Positions 43,540 to 54,309 of a DNA stretch of 64,000 bases are shown in pieces. Position numbers and translations under genes: made by a program. Under the pieces are notes generated by a model. That model saw nothing but the letters and a program-made list of their open reading frames with translations. It ran no database searches and had not been told where the DNA came from. Origin of the DNA: Mesostigma viride. Lineage: Eukaryota > Streptophyta > Mesostigmatophyceae > Mesostigmatales > Mesostigmataceae. Position 1 is the stretch's first letter; each line of letters begins with the position of its first letter. The stretch lies in assembly GCA_009746045.1 (NCBI GenBank), contig RPFO01000080.1, forward strand, positions 10,107,121 to 10,171,120, given 5' to 3'.

Positions 43540-44590
43540 GCATCATCTGGTGTCCTTACGGAAGCCTTCCAGCAGCACATGACCCCCCTTGCTGCCGATG
43601 TGGCAGCAATGGGAGGCACGCTGGCTGCTGAGCTTCCTCACCTTTCCACCACCATCGCCTCCACCTCCACTGCCATTTCCGCCTCCACTGCCAACATCAA
43701 GGCCCAGCTCCTCGACCTCGACCAGCGCCTCCAAGCCACCGCCACCGCCGGCCTTGAGATCTTGCATGACACCGCAGGCCTCACCGCCCAGGCGGTGCAG
43801 GACATCGCTGCCCAGCCGGCATCTGCTGGCCCAGCCAGCGATGCTCCCTCCACCTGGGCGGACTTGCTTAAGCATCACACCACCTCCACCACCTCCACCA
43901 TCGCGACACAGCTCAAGCAACAAGCACTCGACCTTCGCGAGGAGGCCGACATCTGACCCAGCGCAGCCACAATGTCATCGTTGATCAAGTGACTTCGACC
44001 ACTCACAGGTAGGTGAGACCTCGACGACTCTTCTCAAGGCGCGACATTCTTGATAGTCCCCATGCAACTCACTGGTGAGCTGCGGATGTCGGCTGTCCGC
44101 CTCCCCCGCGTGCGGCCCGTAGTAAGGCAGTGGCCCGGCACCCGCACGTGCTCCGAGGTCACCTTTAAGTACATGGCGGACAAGCTGTAGTTCCTTAAAT
44201 GCTGCAATTAAGAAGCTCTAGGGGACTCGCTTCACGCTGGACGAGGACTTGACCCTGGCCCAGCAACTGAACAGCGGCGACGCGAGCTATGGCCGACCTA
44301 CCTTCAGCTCCGGCAGAGCGCAGGGGGGAAGCCGGTATACTGGAGGGGGGCGGTCATCCACGTAACTTGACCACAAGCCCTGGCAGGCACCTCCTGCATG
44401 GCCACCTCAGACTAGGGAATATATACCAGTAGTGTAGATTAGTCAGGCTTAGCCTAGCATGTGGCCCGCGTGCATGTGCGCCCATAATGGCCCCCATGGA
44501 TGATGCCTTCAGAATCTAGCCAAGCCATGCCTATAATGGGACCCCCATGGATATGGCACTAAGAATTTAGCCATTAATTAATTAATTAAA
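43540..44590 (+). mobile_element. Half-LINE copy HL-3 (+), degraded
   Basis: It starts inside the coiled coil and ends in a TTAA tail (about 44575-44590) that it shares with the oppositely oriented HL-4. The C-terminal part is recognisable in pieces (FTLDEDLTLAQQL at 44230, then ELWPTYLQLRQ-like and KPVYWRGAVI-like codons to about 44370) but has stops and shifts. Confidence 0.6.
43579..43956 (+). pseudogene. ORF1p coiled-coil fragment
   Basis: 125 residues: a long helix rich in Ala/Thr (ISASTANIKAQLLDLDQRLQ), then WADLLKHHTTSTTSTIATQL, which matches YADLLRTATASTTDAIATKL in HL-2. The frame is lost soon after. A 5'-truncated or diverged copy of the family. Confidence 0.6.
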
Positions 44591-45324
44591 ATCATAGCTC
44601 CGTGGGGAGCATATGTAACACATAGCCCTGAGAAAGGGGCATCTATGGGTTTGTAATACAATCAGGGCGACAACCTGCAGGTGTAGGATGTACAACTATC
44701 ACCTGCTCTGGGTGCACAAGGTGCACCTGCACCGCCATGATGGTTCATGCCTCCTAAACAAGCACAGGCACACAAGGCGGCTTGAGGAGAGGGCCTAGAA
44801 GGCCTGCATGACATATGGGGTGGAAGGTATGTGGCTAGGCTATAGCTGGGGTACACATGGCCTCTCAGCAGAGAGTAACTCCCTGCATGGGCAAAGCATG
44901 ACTCGAAATTGCTACGGCTATTGTAAGGGCGGGTGTGGGCCCATCACGTAGGCATACATGGCCACGTCACTAAGCTTTCTAGTCTACACTACTGAGCACT
45001 ATATATTCCCTAGGCTAGGGGGTGGCTGGGGTGGCTGGGGCGGCAGGGGTCGCCTGCCAGGGCTTGTGGGCGACGTAGATGTCCGCCCCCTTCCAGTAGA
45101 CCGGCTTCTGCCCCGCCGTCTGCCGAAGCTGGAGGTAGGTCGGCCATAGCTCCCGTCGCCGTTGTTGCTGCGTAAAGGTCAAGTCGTCGTCCAGCGTGTA
45201 GGCGGTCCCCCCAAGCCGCTTGCGACACTTGAGGACTGAACTCCATCTTATCCGCCATGGTGTCAAAGGTGAGGAGCAAGGGGGAGGGGCCGGCCTTACC
45301 CCGCGAGCGGGGAAGGCGGGTCAC
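44573..45324 (-). mobile_element. Half-LINE copy HL-4 (-), 5'-truncated
   Basis: ORF1 C-terminus (45324-45010) in two frames: RLPRSRGKAGPSPLLLTF, then AYTLDDDLTFTQQQRRRELWP and KPVYWKGADIYV. A 3'UTR of about 430 bases and a TTAA tail at 44573-44590 follow. This copy shows ORF1 leading directly to the tail, with no ORF2. Confidence 0.7.
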
Positions 45325-45329
45325 CCCCC

Positions 45330-45707
45330 GCGGCTTGCCCTTACCAGTGCCTATAACCAGTGCCTATAATGGGACCCTCATGGATGTTGCATTAAGAATT
45401 TAGCCATGCTATGCCTATGCAGAGACTAGAGAGACGCTCTCTGTTCAGAAGCCACGCCCTAGCTCTTGTATAGCCATGATGATCTTCCCCCCCATGCCGG
45501 GCCCCCCTTGGTTGGCCGGTTGAGCTCCGAGACATCATGGTGGTGCAGGTGCCCTTGGTGCACCTAGAGCAAGTGTTGTTTACATTCCACCCAGCTTGCA
45601 GGAAGTAGCCCAGAATGTATTAAAAGCAATATGCCCCTTCTCTGGGATATGTGCTACATATACTCCCAACGAAGTTATGTTACTAATTAATTAATTAATC
45701 ATCTGGT
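45330..45707 (+). mobile_element. Half-LINE 3' end only (HL-5, +)
   Basis: Matches the HL-4 3'UTR in the opposite orientation (GGTGCAGGTG, GAATGTATTAAAA, GGATATGTGCTACATA, CTCCCAACGAAG) and ends in (TTAA)n at about 45692-45707. Its tail abuts HL-6. Confidence 0.65.
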
Positions 45708-46400
45708 GTGTGGCACATCATAGGCACACATGTACATTGCTAAATAATGCTAAGGCATCAGCTGGGAGTGGGCCCATAATAGGCATACATGTACAAGGCC
45801 ACGGTGCAGCTAGGCCTTACTATTCTACACTACTACTGCTGTATTCCCCTATCTAAGCTGGGGCGTCTGGGGCCGCGGGGGTCGCTTGCCAGGGCTTGTG
45901 CATGGCCGATCGACGTAGATGGCCGCCCCCTTCCAGTAAACCGGCTTCCCCGCCGCGGTCTGCCGGAGCTGGAGGTACTGGTCGGCCATAGCTCCCATCG
46001 CCGTTGTTGCTGCGCCAGGGTCAAGTCGTCGTCCAGGGTGAAGTGAGTCTTCTCGAGCCGCTTGCCGGGCGTCTGTGAAACGAAATCTTGTCCGCCAGGT
46101 TCTCAAAGATGAGAAGAAGCGGAGGCGCCCCGCCCTTACCCCGCGAGCGGGGAAGGCGGTGGGCGACCAGCTTGATCTCACCAAGAAGGCCCATGCGACC
46201 AAGGATTTCTCTCTCAAACGCATGTGCAAGCTTCTCGGAAGTTTCACCTTCCACCAGGTCGAAGTTCTTGACGATGACATTAAGGTTGCGCTTGGCGAGC
46301 TCGGCCTCCTCGCGTAGGTCGAGCGCGTCTGCTGCTGGAGCTGTGCTGCATGCGACGGCGGAAGTGGTGGAGGTGATGTTTTAAGCATGTCCGCACAGGT
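45708..46400 (-). mobile_element. Half-LINE copy HL-6 (-), 5'-truncated
   Basis: ORF1 C-terminal region in alternating frames: EGETSEKLAHAFEREILG, HRLPRSRGKGGAPPLLLIF, then LDPGAATTA-type frameshifted sequence and YLQLRQTAAGKPVYWKG. The HRLPRSRGK...PPLLLxF block is the best signature of the family. The 3'UTR (45830-45708) meets the HL-5 tail. Confidence 0.65.
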
Positions 46401-46584
46401 CTGGGTGGGAGGAGCAGCGCCATGCAGCCAGGTATGGGGTTGGTACGTCGCGCATGTGTGGAGTGGTAGGGTCAGTTATAGGAAAGTGTTGTGGGGGGAT
46501 GGGTTTGTCGGTGCCAGATTCCAGTGGGGTATAGGGGACTGGTGGGCCGTGCTAGTCATTGGGTGAGTGGGGGGCGGGAATTAA

Positions 46585-49235
46585 GGGGGCGTGCGCCGGC
46601 CGAATTTTTTTTGGCGCCAAAAATTCGCGGGTACCGCCGTCAAGTGAAAAGTGGGTGCACGGTGCGCGCACCCCTTGTGGAAGTGGCCATGGCGACTGCG
46701 TTTAGGCGAAACTAGCAATGTAGGGCTAGAGAAATGCAAAAAAATGCTCGAATGTTGAAGACGATGATTTAATGATGTTGGGTTGTGGCGGCAAGTTGCT
46801 GATTTACAATATCGCTGCTTTCTTTTACTGCCATCGGCATGGGGGGTAAACTGCATTTTTTGGTCGCGCGGAATAAAATAGAATTCGTGATAGCGGCAGT
46901 GAATTCGCAGTTTTGGGGGGCTTTTTGACCGTAAACGATGCATTAATATCGGTAGCATTGAATTCCAAACCGAACTGGTGCTTTTTGCTACATTTTCGGC
47001 TATTCTCGGTAAGTAATTCTTCAGGCCTGCGCAGTGCATGTCGGAACCTTCCATGGAAGAACGGCCGTTGTTGCGCGCCTGGGCGAGGGATCTGCGAGGG
47101 ACAGGTATAGATTTGTCGCGAATGTTATGTGCTATCAGTTCTTTCTTCTATGAGCTCATCGTTCGAAGTTTTTTTCGTTCTGTTTGGGCAGTTTCCGCCA
47201 GCTAGCTCGCCGTTGCTTGCCGTGGTGTTGTCGAATACCTGGCATATTTACATTGTTTTCGCTGACGTCGTGGTCAGGTCCGCTTCAATCGAAGCCTATA
47301 TCTTCTCGGGAAGGTTAAGGCATTTCATAAAACGTGTTCTGGCAAGGATGTTGTGCGTATGGACGCTTCTTGTTGTGTGAGAGTGACGCACCCTCTCTTC
47401 GCAGCGGCATCACAGCGCTCATGCGCTGGAGGGCCGCCAATGGTTTCTTTCCATTTTATCGTGCAGGGGAGGAAGTGTTTTATTGACGATCATGTTGGAG
47501 ATATTGCATTTGTGTGACTGCATGTAGATAGCTACCACCGTTGGTTTATTTGAGCTTTCCTTTGATATCATCATGTGAAAAGACTGCAATGTGCTGAGCC
47601 AACCATGGTTGACATGGTTGACTGCATGCAAGCTTTGTATGCCATGATCTCCTTGGTTCCTTGCCCTCCATAGTTCCAGTTTGTTGCCCATCTCAGGTAG
47701 GGCAGTTCAGGAGTTGTTGCTGTGTTGATTAGCTTGGTTGGCATAAGCCTTACACTCTAACCTGGGAGAAACATAGAAAATGCTGGTAAGGCATTTTAGT
47801 GCCATCATCATTATTGCTATTCACATGCTTATAAGTCTGGCCATGCTCGAGGGACGGTTAAGGGGTATGAGGTGTGTGGCCAACCCTGTGTACTTCATAA
47901 CATATTCAGCATGTATTTGATGCATGTTGGATGGCATGGAAAGTGTAATTGTGTTTATACTTGGTTACTGAGTGGTCCTTAGCGCCTGTCCGGTGGTCGT
48001 CTAGGAAACTCATCAGTGCGTGTCACAGTGACCCCCAACCTTGAGCATGTGTCGTCATCAGTGTGTAATAGTTATTTATATGTGCTTTTGGTCATAGATT
48101 TGCCGAGTTCTAATCATGAAGTTTATAAGGTAACCTTGGGTTGAGTATAGTGTATGCTCTCTTGGCATGTATGCCTAGCGATCGTGTTGCTATGCTTGCG
48201 TTTGCAAGGTTGGCCATGCCGAGGGCAGGTAAGGGCAGATGAGGTGCCTAGCCGTTTGCTTATGGGTGTAGACACCTCCCCCGCTGCCCTTGCACAGCTG
48301 GATGAGCTGAGGAAAAAGAGGGAGTGCCAGCAGGTGGTGAAACGGACGCTAGAGTTCAAGGCCGGGGCTGCAAAGGCCAAGAGCACAAAGCGTGGCCACC
48401 ACTGGGATGATGCCAAGAAGGACAAGCAGCGTGGCCAGCACCCATACAGCAAGGCGGTGTTCTATGGAGGGGTGGGGGCTGCCACTGGGGGGGAGGGTGA
48501 TGAGGATGAGTGTGACACTGCCCACATTCCTTGCTTGCGCTGCTCTAAGACTGACGCACCCGACGATGACCCCTTCCTGCTGTGCAGCTCATCCGGGTGC
48601 GAAGGAGGCCTCCATCTGAGCTGCACGATCCCCCTGCTGCCTAGCGTTGCCAAAGGGGCCTGGTTCTGCCCAGTTTGCTGTGGAGAGGACTGTGACAATG
48701 GCAGTGACAGTGACAGTGACTAGTACAGCGAGCGACCAGGTAGCAACCTGCCTCAGTTAATTACTTGCAGACCGCTAATCAGATTGACCTGTAACTTGGC
48801 GGGCGTATTTGTCGATCAATTTTTGAATTTTGTATATCTTTGTGGCCTCTAATTCCATGATTTCATGTCACTTTTATGCAATGTCCGGAAAAAAAGGTGC
48901 TTTTGGGGGGGAAAATTAATTACTCTCACAATACACCTCAGATGCTACTTGTGAGTAGCCCAATGTTTTGGCCATGAACGATTCTACATGGGTATATCTC
49001 GCTGTCCCAAACGGATGTGTGGATTGGCTGGGGCATACCTAGTCCTAATTAGCGTCTTTTGCTATTTATAGCGCATTATTGGCGTATATATGGGGGTAGT
49101 ACCCTCAACAAGTGCATGGACAACTCACCAAACATGTCATTTCATGCCCCCAATCATTGCTGAGCATAGTGGAAATGAATACAGGTTGATATTAGCATGT
49201 TTCAGTTTTAGGGTGGTTTTGTGGCGCACCTCCCC
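46585..49235 (+). mobile_element. TTAA-flanked DNA transposon T2 carrying a PHD ORF
   Basis: TTAA lies outside both ends (46581-46584, 49236-49239). Ends read inward as GGGGGCGTGCGCCGG and GGGGAGGTGCGCCAC. About 1.5 kb on the left and about 200 bases on the right match T1. The middle (about 48150-48780), which includes the PHD ORF, has no visible counterpart in T1. No transposase catalytic motif is seen. Confidence 0.7.
48154..48723 (+). CDS. PHD-finger protein within T2
   Basis: 189 residues from ATG 48154; an internal ATG at 48262 (MGVDTSPAALAQLDEL) may be the real start, as the first 36 residues look random. A basic helical stretch follows (LRKKRECQQVVKRTLEF). Then comes a C4HC3 PHD finger with C127, C130, C144, C149, H154, C157, C172 and C175, the aromatic W170 before the last pair, and an acidic end SDSDSD. 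PHD fingers read histone H3 tails. It may be a captured host gene piece or the C-terminal end of a lost transposase. No intron is evident. Confidence 0.65.
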   Translation: MLSWHVCLAIVLLCLRLQGWPCRGQVRADEVPSRLLMGVDTSPAALAQLDELRKKRECQQVVKRTLEFKAGAAKAKSTKRGHHWDDAKKDKQRGQHPYSKAVFYGGVGAATGGEGDEDECDTAHIPCLRCSKTDAPDDDPFLLCSSSGCEGGLHLSCTIPLLPSVAKGAWFCPVCCGEDCDNGSDSDSD

Positions 49236-49289
49236 TTAAGGGGGCGTTAGGTTCGGGGTGGCGGGTTGTGATTGGGGCGTATGGGTGCC

Positions 49290-49599
49290 TTACTGCATCC
49301 GCTACGAGTCAGCCATGCATTGCGCGTGCAGAGAGCCACTCCCTGCTGAGACGCAATCATGCCCTAGTCATTGCTTAGCCATGCATGATCATCTTCCACC
49401 CCATGTCCGCAACTTTGCATAGATGCTGGAATACATGGTGGTGGTGCAGGTGCACCTCAGTTGTGCACCCCGAGTATAGGTGGCAGTTTACACCCACCAC
49501 CTGCAGGTTGTCGCCTAGAATGTATTAAAAACCGCCATATGCCCCTTCTCACTGTTCTCAGGAATATGTGTTACATATCCTTCCCACGGAGGTATGTTC
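49290..49599 (+). mobile_element. Half-LINE 3' end only (HL-7, +)
   Basis: Matches HL-5 (GGTGGTGCAGGTGCAC, GAATGTATTAAAA, ATGCCCCTTCTC, GGAATATGTGTTACATAT, CCACGGAGG). The tail is missing because T3 begins at the following TTAA. Confidence 0.65.
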
Positions 49600-49603
49600 T
49601 TAA

Positions 49604-50145
49604 GGGGACTCGGCGCGGCGAATATTTTCTGCGCCAAAAAAATTCCGCGGTACCCCTCCGTACCGTGAAAAGTGGGTGCACGATGCGCGCACCCCTTGCG
49701 GAAGTGGCCATGGCGACTGCTTTTAGACGAAACGTGACAAATTGGCACGCGGAAGGCAGAAAACATGCTCGATTGTTGGAGAAGATTAGTTACTGATTCC
49801 ACTTTATGGTGGGATGGTTGCAATCTGTAATGTCGCGGGCTTTTTTTCTTTACCATCGGCAGGGGGGGTCCGACCTGAATTTCTGTCGGGATGAGTTAAG
49901 TATATAATGGATGCCTGTGTGTGTGATTGTCGATTGTCAGTTACCAGCTTTGATGGTCATAATGTTTCTAAATCCGTAAATTTCCTGCTGCTTCTATTTA
50001 CCTTTCCCGTCATTTTGCGGTAAGATAACATTAGGCCTGCGCGATGGGCGCCCGACCTCTCCATGAAAGGCTGGCCTTTCTTGTGCGCCTGGGCACGAAT
50101 AAACGCCCGTTACATATGGTACGTTCTTGTATAAAACGTCTACTA
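49604..50145 (+). mobile_element. TTAA transposon T3, left part only
   Basis: It starts after TTAA (49600-49603) with GGGGACTCGGCGCGG and follows T2 (GCGCACCCCTT, GGCCATGGCGACTGC, GGCCTGCGC, TGCGCGCCTGGGC-like blocks) to at least about 50105. It stops where the H1 array begins at 50146. The right part is not in the window. Confidence 0.65.
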
Positions 50146-52354
50146 TCCCCTTCTAGTGACTACGATTAACCCCAACGAAAAAGTTTGTCAAACCGTGAGG
50201 ACCAAAAAGTGGCCCGTACGAAAACCGCGAGCGCAGGGCGACCGATAGTCAGGGCGATCCGGGGATCCGCAGTTGCGCCCTATCGTAGCAGTTGCCCGAA
50301 AAGTGGCAAACTAGGCAGATCGATTGTCAGGAGTTCTGAACGGGTGCTGAAATGCCTGATCTGGTCAGATCCGGTTCAGCACTTTTGCGGACAGGGGGTT
50401 TCCTGTTCGGCAAATTGTTCAGCAGGGGGGGTGGCTCGCCAATGGGAGGAGAAAGAAAACACAGGCAGTTTGACGGACCTGAAACGCGATGTCGGTTTGT
50501 TTCCGGGCCTCGAACTCTTGGCGCGAACCTGAACATTCCAAACAACCCGTCGCAAGCGGTGATCAACTTCGGCTACTGGGCCCATCGCTTGGCCGAGAGC
50601 GTGCCGTACTTTTTGGCCGTAGCTTTCAGTGCCTCAGGTCAACGGAGCGTTCAGAAATCGTCTAGCAACCGTGAAAAAAATGTTTAGAAACCGTAAAAAT
50701 TTGGGCGTTACGGCCGTTTTGTTGTCCGCATTGCATTCAGAAACCGTTTCACTGAGTTGTTCCGCATCACTTTTCGATTCAGACCGAAGTTATAGTCTGA
50801 ACATGATGTGACTGATATTGATTCTAAAATTATACGCAAATTTTGAGTTGGAGGAGTGGAGAGTAGTATGATGCTTGCTGGACGAATTTCTGCCAGATTC
50901 CGTACTTACCAAGCAGGGAAAAATTGACTTGGGAGGATTTTCAAGTGGGTAGTACGCGGTGCTGGACCGCCTGGACGCGCCCAAGCAATCGAACGTGCAT
51001 AAACCAGGACTGCGAGGGGGTGAGGGGGCGACATGCTGCGACAGCACTTGATTTAATTTCCTGCTGGCTGGGGATGGCGGTCAACGCTGCCTGGAAAATT
51101 GGCGATGGACAATGCGTGGGCATTGCTTTTAAAGCGTTCAATGTTCCATTTCGATGCGTACCTTTGAATTGTTTCTGATCTGGCTGGCCGTCGGTGGGCA
51201 GTCACTTGCGTGGGAGAGGTTCGGGGCGCTATGGCCTGCTGCGATAGCTAGCGACCTGGAAATGGAATGTCGTTGTAGATTTAGGTATTATGTTATCGTG
51301 CTTCTTCGCTTGACGTATTGGGTGCCTAGTGAAATCAGTTTGCTGTTCGTGGAAGGCGTGGGTGTGGCCGACGAGTTTCTGTTGTCGTCACACAATATTG
51401 GAATGAACGCTGGATTTGTTGCCACGGGACGTACGCTGGCGATGCCGATGGTGAGTCGTTTGTTTCGATGACCGGGCTAGTGCCTGCTCTCTTTCTGATG
51501 CGTTTCCTTGGTTGCGTTGTTTCCATTGGGCCGAATTCACGTAGTCGCAGCGAAGACATAGCGTAGCAAAGGTCTGCGTTTCATTTTTTAGCCGTGCAGG
51601 ACGCCATCTTCATGGTCCTTCGGGTTTCCCGTGTCAACGTCCGTTGCCAGAGGATCTGTGATGATTTTTTCTGGAATATACTGGGCGGTGAAAGCCCCTG
51701 TGGATCCTTTTTGGTCATGAGTTTAGGGCGTCATTTACTGCTGTACTCGCTGACATTCATGGTGCTTACTGCGTAAGATAATCTGCCTTGCTTCGCGCGT
51801 GGATTTTCACTGGGGTGAAGAGCGCATCTGGTAACTTGTTTACGTGGTGTATAAGGTGATCAATCAACCATTTGTTCATAGAACTGGTTGTCTCCTTGAT
51901 AGAAGGTGTGACAGTAGAAGGTGTTTTATATTTCTTCATCAAGCATGTCAAAAGTAATCTCCACTGGCTTACAACCTGAATCTTGCTTTGCTGGGTCTGC
52001 TGTGTTCCTGTCTCATTGTGCAGGCTATCCCCTTGGTTGACCAACCAGGTGATTTGTGGTGCCAGTGGGGCCATATTGGTTTTATTCTCATTTTCCATCC
52101 GTGGCAACGGACCGCATGGGCGGGCGGCAGGGCAGAGAGGTCAGGGCAGGCCAGGCCAGGCGAGGCAGGAAAGGCTGCAAGGGTATGCAGCACAGGTAGG
52201 CTGGCAGGCAAGGGCCATGGGGCATGAGCCATGGGGCTTGAGCTACGAGCATTGCGGCATGGGGTTTGGGGATGGGGAAAACAGGAGGGCAGGCAGTCAG
52301 CCACATCCACATGATTAGGGGCCAGACAGCAATCAGGGGCACCGCGGGCCCACT

Positions 52355-53720
52355 TATGCATGCCAGGCACCCCACCAACCCACGTAGCATGCAAGCCACC
52401 CCCATGCCCACGCACGCATGCCACCCCCCCCCCCCCCCCACAAACCCATGCACGCATGCCAGCCACCCCCCACACCCACGTACGCATGCCAGCCACCCCC
52501 CACACCCACGCACGCATGGCAGCCACCCCACGAACCCAGGCACGCATGCCAGCCCCCCCTCAAGCCACGCATGCATGGCAGCCCCCCACCACACCCACGC
52601 ATGCATGCCACTCCCCCCCCACACCCACGCACGCATGCCAGCCACCCCCCATACCCACCTACGCCCCCCCCACACCCACGCACACATGCCAGCCCCCCCC
52701 TCATGTACGCATGCATGCCAGCCACCCCACAAACCCACGCTTGGATGCCAGCCCCCCCCACATGCATGCATGCATGCCAGCCCCCCCCACACCCACGCAC
52801 GCATGGCAGCCGCCCCCCAAACCCACGCACGCATGCCAGCCAACCCCCACATGCACGCATGCTTGCCAGCCACCCCACATGCAAACAAGCCCCCCCCACA
52901 TGCATGCTTGCATTCCAGCCACCCCACAAACCCATGCACGCATGCCAGCCACCCCCACACCCACGCACGCATGCCAGCCACCCCACGAGCCCACGCATGC
53001 ATGCCAGCCACCCCCACAAACCCACGCATGCATGCCAGCCACCCCCCACATGCACGTGCATGCAAGCCACCCCCCACACCCACGTACGCATGCCAGCCAC
53101 CCCCCACACCCACGCACGCATGGCAGCCCACCCCACGAACCCAGGCACGCATGCCAGCCCCCCCTAAACCCACGCACGCATGGCAGCCCACCCCCAAACC
53201 CAGGCACGCATGCCAGCCACCCCCACACCCACGCACTTATGTTAGCCCCCCCACACACACGCATGCATGCCAGCCCCCCCCAAACCCATACATGCGTGCC
53301 AGACCCCCCCACATGCACGCATGCATGCCAGCCACCCCACAAACCCACTTATGCATGCCAGCCACCCCCGTCACCAACGTACGCACGCCGTCCCCCCCCC
53401 ACACCCACGCATGCATGCCAGCCTGCCCCGCCCGGGCGGCCCACATGTGTCCATGGCAGCTCCCCCCACACCCACGCATGCATGCTAGCCACTCCACAAA
53501 CCCATGCACGCATGCCAGCCACCCCCACACCCACGCACGCATGCCACCCCCCCACAAACCCACGCATGCATGCCAGCCACCCCCCACATGCACGCATGCA
53601 TGACAGCCACCCCCCACATGCACGTGCATGCCAGCCACCCCCCACACCCACATACGCATGCCAGCCCCCCCCCTAAACCCACGCATGCATGGTAGCTGCC
53701 CACCACACCCACGAACGGAC
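52355..53720. repeat. C-rich minisatellite in H1 unit 1
   Basis: Tandem CATGCCAGCCACCCCCCACACCCACGCACG-like units, about 30 bases each, variable C-runs. It is the complement of the array at 12252-13495. Long frames here (both strands) are repeat artefacts. Confidence 0.95.
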
Positions 53721-54285
53721 AGGGCTGGCCTGCCGCACCCCACGGTCGCGCTCAAGGGCACTTTTGAGTCATGTACAAAACTTTGTCTACATGAAGTCAT
53801 TGTGGGCATGACCGATGGTGCATGTGTTTACAAAGGATTGCCACTCAATGAATATTAATGAATGATCAACATGGGAGTTTGCATGGGAGTGTTTGGTCGT
53901 TATGGCTGCCGCTTGCAAAAAGCGGTACCCACATTGTGTCCTGCATGGCATAGCTTCATTGTGAGTTCCAGTTGTTAGGAAGTAATGAGTAAGGAAATAC
54001 TTGCATGCAATGAACGGCGACGTCTCACGATGTACAGTACTATTCGGATTGGGTTGATGTACTAGTAGTACGACGCGTGCTGGACGTGCCCGTGAGGGAC
54101 GGAGCGTGGGATCGACGGTGCGGCAGGCCGGCGCGAGCGCGCGCGATGGGAAGCCCCCAAAGGAAGGCCGCCGAGCGTTCGCCCCCCGGCGTAGGGGCCG
54201 GGCCGGTCGGCGGGCTCAACCCGGCGGGTCGAAGCTTTCGGCGGGGGCCTCAGGGCCCCTGGTGGCGTAGTGCGTCCGAATAAGT

Positions 54286-54309
54286 GGGGGGCCTTGGCCC
54301 CCCCACTAG
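54286..54309 (+). other. 3' hairpin and CTAG end of H1 unit 1
   Basis: An 8-bp GC stem with a TT loop, two bases, then CTAG. It is followed by T, the first base of unit 2. Repeated at 58437-58458. Confidence 0.8.

Larger units (their letters stand above)
50146..54309 (+). mobile_element. H1 unit 1, Helitron-like, non-autonomous
   Basis: It starts A|TCCCCTTCTAGTGACTACG and ends with hairpin GGGGGGCC-TT-GGCCCCCC (54286-54303), then CACTAG|T. The TC...CTAG ends, 3' hairpin and A/T target fit Helitrons. No Rep or helicase ORF is present. Contents: about 2.2 kb of unrecognised DNA, a minisatellite (52355-53720) and about 590 bases to the end. ORFs in it (e.g. 51154-51471) have no recognisable domain. 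The next unit begins at the very next base. Confidence 0.65.

Noticed and set aside
51154-51471. 105-codon ORF in both H1 units
   Set aside because: Conservation between units only reflects their recent duplication; no domain recognised and no coding bias judged.
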